Assembly (NCBI GenBank): GCA_022360815.1
Contig: JAKSCC010000348.1
Location: forward strand, 1 to 41,012
Reading direction: 5' to 3'
Origin: Desulfobacterales bacterium
Lineage (GTDB): Bacteria; Desulfobacterota; Desulfobacteria; Desulfobacterales; Desulfolunaceae
Length of the DNA stretch: 41,012 bases
Both the position numbers and the translations under genes were made by a program. The notes beneath the pieces are model-generated. The model did not search any database. It worked only from the letters and a program-made list of their open reading frames with translations, and was not told the origin of the DNA. Positions 39,509 through 41,012 of the stretch are shown here, piece by piece (positions within the stretch are counted from its first letter, which is position 1; each line of letters opens with the position of its first letter).

Positions 39509-39545
39509 AAGCGGCCCTTGGGAGTAATCCAAGGGCCGCTTTTTT
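39509..39545 (+). terminator. Strong intrinsic terminator, plus strand
   Basis: AAGCGGCCCTTGG (39509-39521) pairs perfectly with CCAAGGGCCGCTT (39529-39541) around a seven-base loop and runs into TTTT. On the minus strand the following run is short, so it is mainly a plus-strand terminator, although it could also weakly end the repressor transcript. Confidence 0.85.
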
Positions 39546-39618
39546 ATAGGCTTAGGTTAGCGACGCTTTCCAGAAAATCGCCCAAACAGCAGCCAAAACC
39601 GTTTTTTCAAACAATGGG

Positions 39619-40377
39619 TTATATGGGATAGAGCCTATCTCCCCAAACCACCTGGCCAATGATATGAAGATCGGCCACATCTGCTTCGTAGGGAGGGTAT
39701 TCGGTGCGATTTTTGGATATGACGCGAACACGGCCACCGGGAAGGCGTTCAAGCTCCTTAATTATTATCGTATCCTCGATGCCCAATGCAAAAATGCAGT
39801 TGTTTTTAATGTGCTTGCGGCCCAGATCAATCATCACAGTTGCGCCGTTACGAATCTCGGGGTCCATGGAATCGCCGGTGACGCGCATGAGAATCAATTT
39901 TTTTGGAGATGTGGCGACGTTGGCAATGAAAGGTTTGCGAAAGGCGTAGTAGTCTTTGATGCGTTCGCTTGCCATAAAAGAGCCGCCACCAGCAGAAAGC
40001 TGGGCCTCCACCATGGGGACATAGTTGTACTCATCCACACTCGGCTTCGCGAGAACCGGCACTGTCAATTCGCCGTTTTCATCCTCTTCAACCTTACCAC
40101 CTTTACTTGGGCAGGAGTATTCCTCTTGATTTTCAAGGACTTCATGGCCTCTTTCCGCTTTTCCCTCCACATACATGGGCCCAACGCCTGTTTGGATCCA
40201 GTTGGGATTGATTTTGTGGGATGCACACAACTTAATCAGCCACGTAGCTGGGACACCTGATTTTTTCTTATAGTCTGTGATTGACTGCTCTGGAACTTCC
40301 AGAACTTTAGCCAACTCTCTTTGGGTCTTAGACCCTGTTGCTTTGAGTATGCGCTCAATGATGTTTTTGTTGTCCAT
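39619..40377 (-). CDS. Prophage CI-type repressor with S24 peptidase domain
   Basis: This 252-residue repressor keeps a prophage silent. The N-terminal helix-turn-helix is of the phage CI type (about residues 1-68; TQRELAKVLEVPEQSITDYK, NPNWIQTGVGPMY). A linker follows, with the likely self-cleavage pair Ala129-Gly130 (QLSAGGGSF). The C-terminal LexA/S24 domain has the catalytic Ser170 (VTGDSMDPEIRNG) and Lys207 (TIIIKELER). RecA-stimulated self-cleavage on DNA damage is expected for the family. It is divergent from the small gene at 40750 across a 372-base control region, the usual phage immunity layout. Both lambdoid and Mu-like phages carry this arrangement. Confidence 0.9.
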   Translation of the reverse strand: MDNKNIIERILKATGSKTQRELAKVLEVPEQSITDYKKKSGVPATWLIKLCASHKINPNWIQTGVGPMYVEGKAERGHEVLENQEEYSCPSKGGKVEEDENGELTVPVLAKPSVDEYNYVPMVEAQLSAGGGSFMASERIKDYYAFRKPFIANVATSPKKLILMRVTGDSMDPEIRNGATVMIDLGRKHIKNNCIFALGIEDTIIIKELERLPGGRVRVISKNRTEYPPYEADVADLHIIGQVVWGDRLYPI

Positions 40378-40749
40378 TTTATCCCACTCTTATGTTGCGA
40401 CTTAATCACCCAAAGCCGCAATTAAGTTTTTAATGAATTTATACATCTGCCCAGTGGATACATGTCCAATCGTATCGAACGTTTACCAAATCCTGCGGCC
40501 GACCTATGGGGTACAACTAAGTTGCAATAGTATTTTTATACTTGACTTGGCAGAAAATTACGTTAAAACATTAACCGGTCGTTGGAAAAGCTACATTGCA
40601 GTCCAAACAATACGTCCGCGACGTAGATTAATTTTTTAACCTGATCAGAAAAACACTAACACAGAAGTGTATTTCGTAACAACGACCAAACCAACCACGA
40701 AGTCACTTCGATTTTCACAAAACAGACCAATGACCCGAGAGGCGCATAA
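40378..40749. promoter_or_regulatory. Prophage control region between repressor and Cro/Ner-like gene
   Basis: This gene-free, AT-rich stretch contains repeats typical of operators. TAAGTCGCAA (minus, 40404-40395) and TAAGTTGCAA (plus, 40518-40527) match at nine of ten bases in opposite orientation. CAACTAAGTTG (40514-40524) is a perfect palindrome overlapping the second copy. GGTCGTTG (40577-40584) and CAACGACC (40680-40687) form a wider inverted repeat. TTGACT near 40541 could be a -35 box for rightward transcription, without a good -10. Repressor and Cro/Ner proteins are expected to bind here. Confidence 0.5.
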
Positions 40750-40968
40750 ATGAGTGAATTTCAAAACAGTGTCGAGCTAAAAGTGTGGATGCTTCGAAAA
40801 GGAATCAAACCCAACGAGATTAAAGAAGCCTTAGGACTCTCAAGCACCGTCCCCATAACACGCTTCGTAAACGGTGACCTGGTTAGCCGTCCCATTGCCG
40901 CTTATCTTGTGGGCCGCGGCTGCCCCAAAGAGCTTGTCAGCCCAAAGACCGGTCGTATCAGTGCATAA
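40750..40968 (+). CDS. Small Cro/Ner-like DNA-binding protein
   Basis: This 72-residue cytoplasmic protein is the first rightward prophage gene. Residues about 8-55 look like a helix-turn-helix (LKVWMLRKGIKPNEIKEALG, then SSTVPITRFVNGDLVSRP and YLVGRGCPKELV). The end is short and basic. Divergence from a CI-type repressor suggests the Cro or Mu Ner role of switching off early promoters. The family is not certain. The GAGAGG before the ATG is a reasonable ribosome site. Confidence 0.7.
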   Translation: MSEFQNSVELKVWMLRKGIKPNEIKEALGLSSTVPITRFVNGDLVSRPIAAYLVGRGCPKELVSPKTGRISA

Positions 40969-40997
40969 CAACCCCTTGAAGGTATCGGACAAACAAA

Positions 40998-41012
40998 ATG
41001 ACAAACATCTCT
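40998..41012 (+). CDS. Possible next prophage gene, cut by window end
   Basis: An ATG at 40998 opens a frame (MTNIS) that leaves the window. It lies 29 bases after the small DNA-binding gene in the same direction. Too little is visible to name it, and the ribosome site is weak. Confidence 0.2.

Larger units (their letters stand above)
39239..39545 (+). ncRNA. Candidate small RNA
   Basis: A transcript starting about seven bases after the TATAAT box would run about 300 bases to the strong terminator at 39509-39545. Within it lies a short hairpin CCCTG-A-CAGGG near 39388. No protein-coding gene explains why a plus-strand terminator is here, because both neighbouring genes are on the minus strand. 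The RNA is inferred from signals only and matches no class I recognise. Confidence 0.35.
38951..39550. other. 600-base AT-rich gap between hydrogenase locus and prophage
   Basis: The left part should hold the minus-strand hydrogenase promoter, but no clear boxes or Rex-type site were found. TGCA-CCTA-TGCA at about 39031-39042 is an inverted repeat upstream of the first hydrogenase gene. The right part carries a palindrome, a TATAAT box and a terminator on the plus strand, listed separately. Base composition is visibly richer in A and T than the coding regions. No attachment-site duplication can be tested because the other prophage end is outside the window. Confidence 0.4.

Overview
The window looks like chromosomal DNA from an anaerobic Gram-negative bacterium of the Desulfobacterota (former Deltaproteobacteria). 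This is inferred from the gene families: a trimeric NADH-type [FeFe]-hydrogenase, a DUF3786 protein, Mla-type lipid transport with a STAS-fused permease, two RND tripartite pumps and a PAS-LuxR regulator. No rRNA, tRNA, CRISPR array or insertion sequence was seen. The right edge is the immunity region of a prophage.

Left part (1-10027): the N-terminus of a periplasmic binding protein runs off the edge. It is followed by a LysE/RhtB exporter, a PaaI-type thioesterase translationally coupled to an unknown helical protein, and a minus-strand pump operon. That operon runs from an outer-membrane TolC protein fused to a periplasmic substrate-binding domain, through a lipoprotein adaptor, to an RND permease. 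A DUF3786 protein follows.

Centre left (10319-17772): one plus-strand unit encodes a zinc-finger anti-sigma factor, a membrane-anchored periplasmic helical protein, an ECF sigma factor, a NodT-type outer-membrane lipoprotein, an adaptor and an RND permease. The order matches the metal-resistance layout cnrYXH-CBA, but the permease has HAE-type rather than heavy-metal motifs. A clear terminator closes the unit.

Centre (18012-27620): mostly single genes. These are an endonuclease/exonuclease/phosphatase-fold protein, a PAS-LuxR regulator, a small secreted protein, a thiolase, a CDF cation exporter, oligoendopeptidase F, and trmO overlapping recX. Several have good intrinsic terminators. Two stretches, 18816-19525 and 21149-21733, hold no convincing gene.

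Centre right (27636-38950): two minus-strand units. The first is an Mla/MCE lipid transporter (STAS-permease, ATPase, MCE protein, PqiC-like lipoprotein). The second is a hydrogenase locus: a [2Fe-2S] protein, HydB/NuoF, HydA and HydC/NuoE, then a HydA relative that keeps the four H-cluster cysteine ligands but has lost the proton-transfer cysteine, two DRTGG proteins and a small HATPase. The last four look like a sensing or control module attached to the bifurcating-type enzyme. Hairpins at gene borders suggest that subunit levels are adjusted after transcription. No hydE, hydF or hydG maturase gene is present.

Right edge (38951-41012): an AT-rich gap carries an operator-like palindrome, a TATAAT box and a strong terminator, arranged like a small-RNA unit. 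A CI-type S24 repressor and a divergent small Cro/Ner-like protein follow and mark a prophage start.
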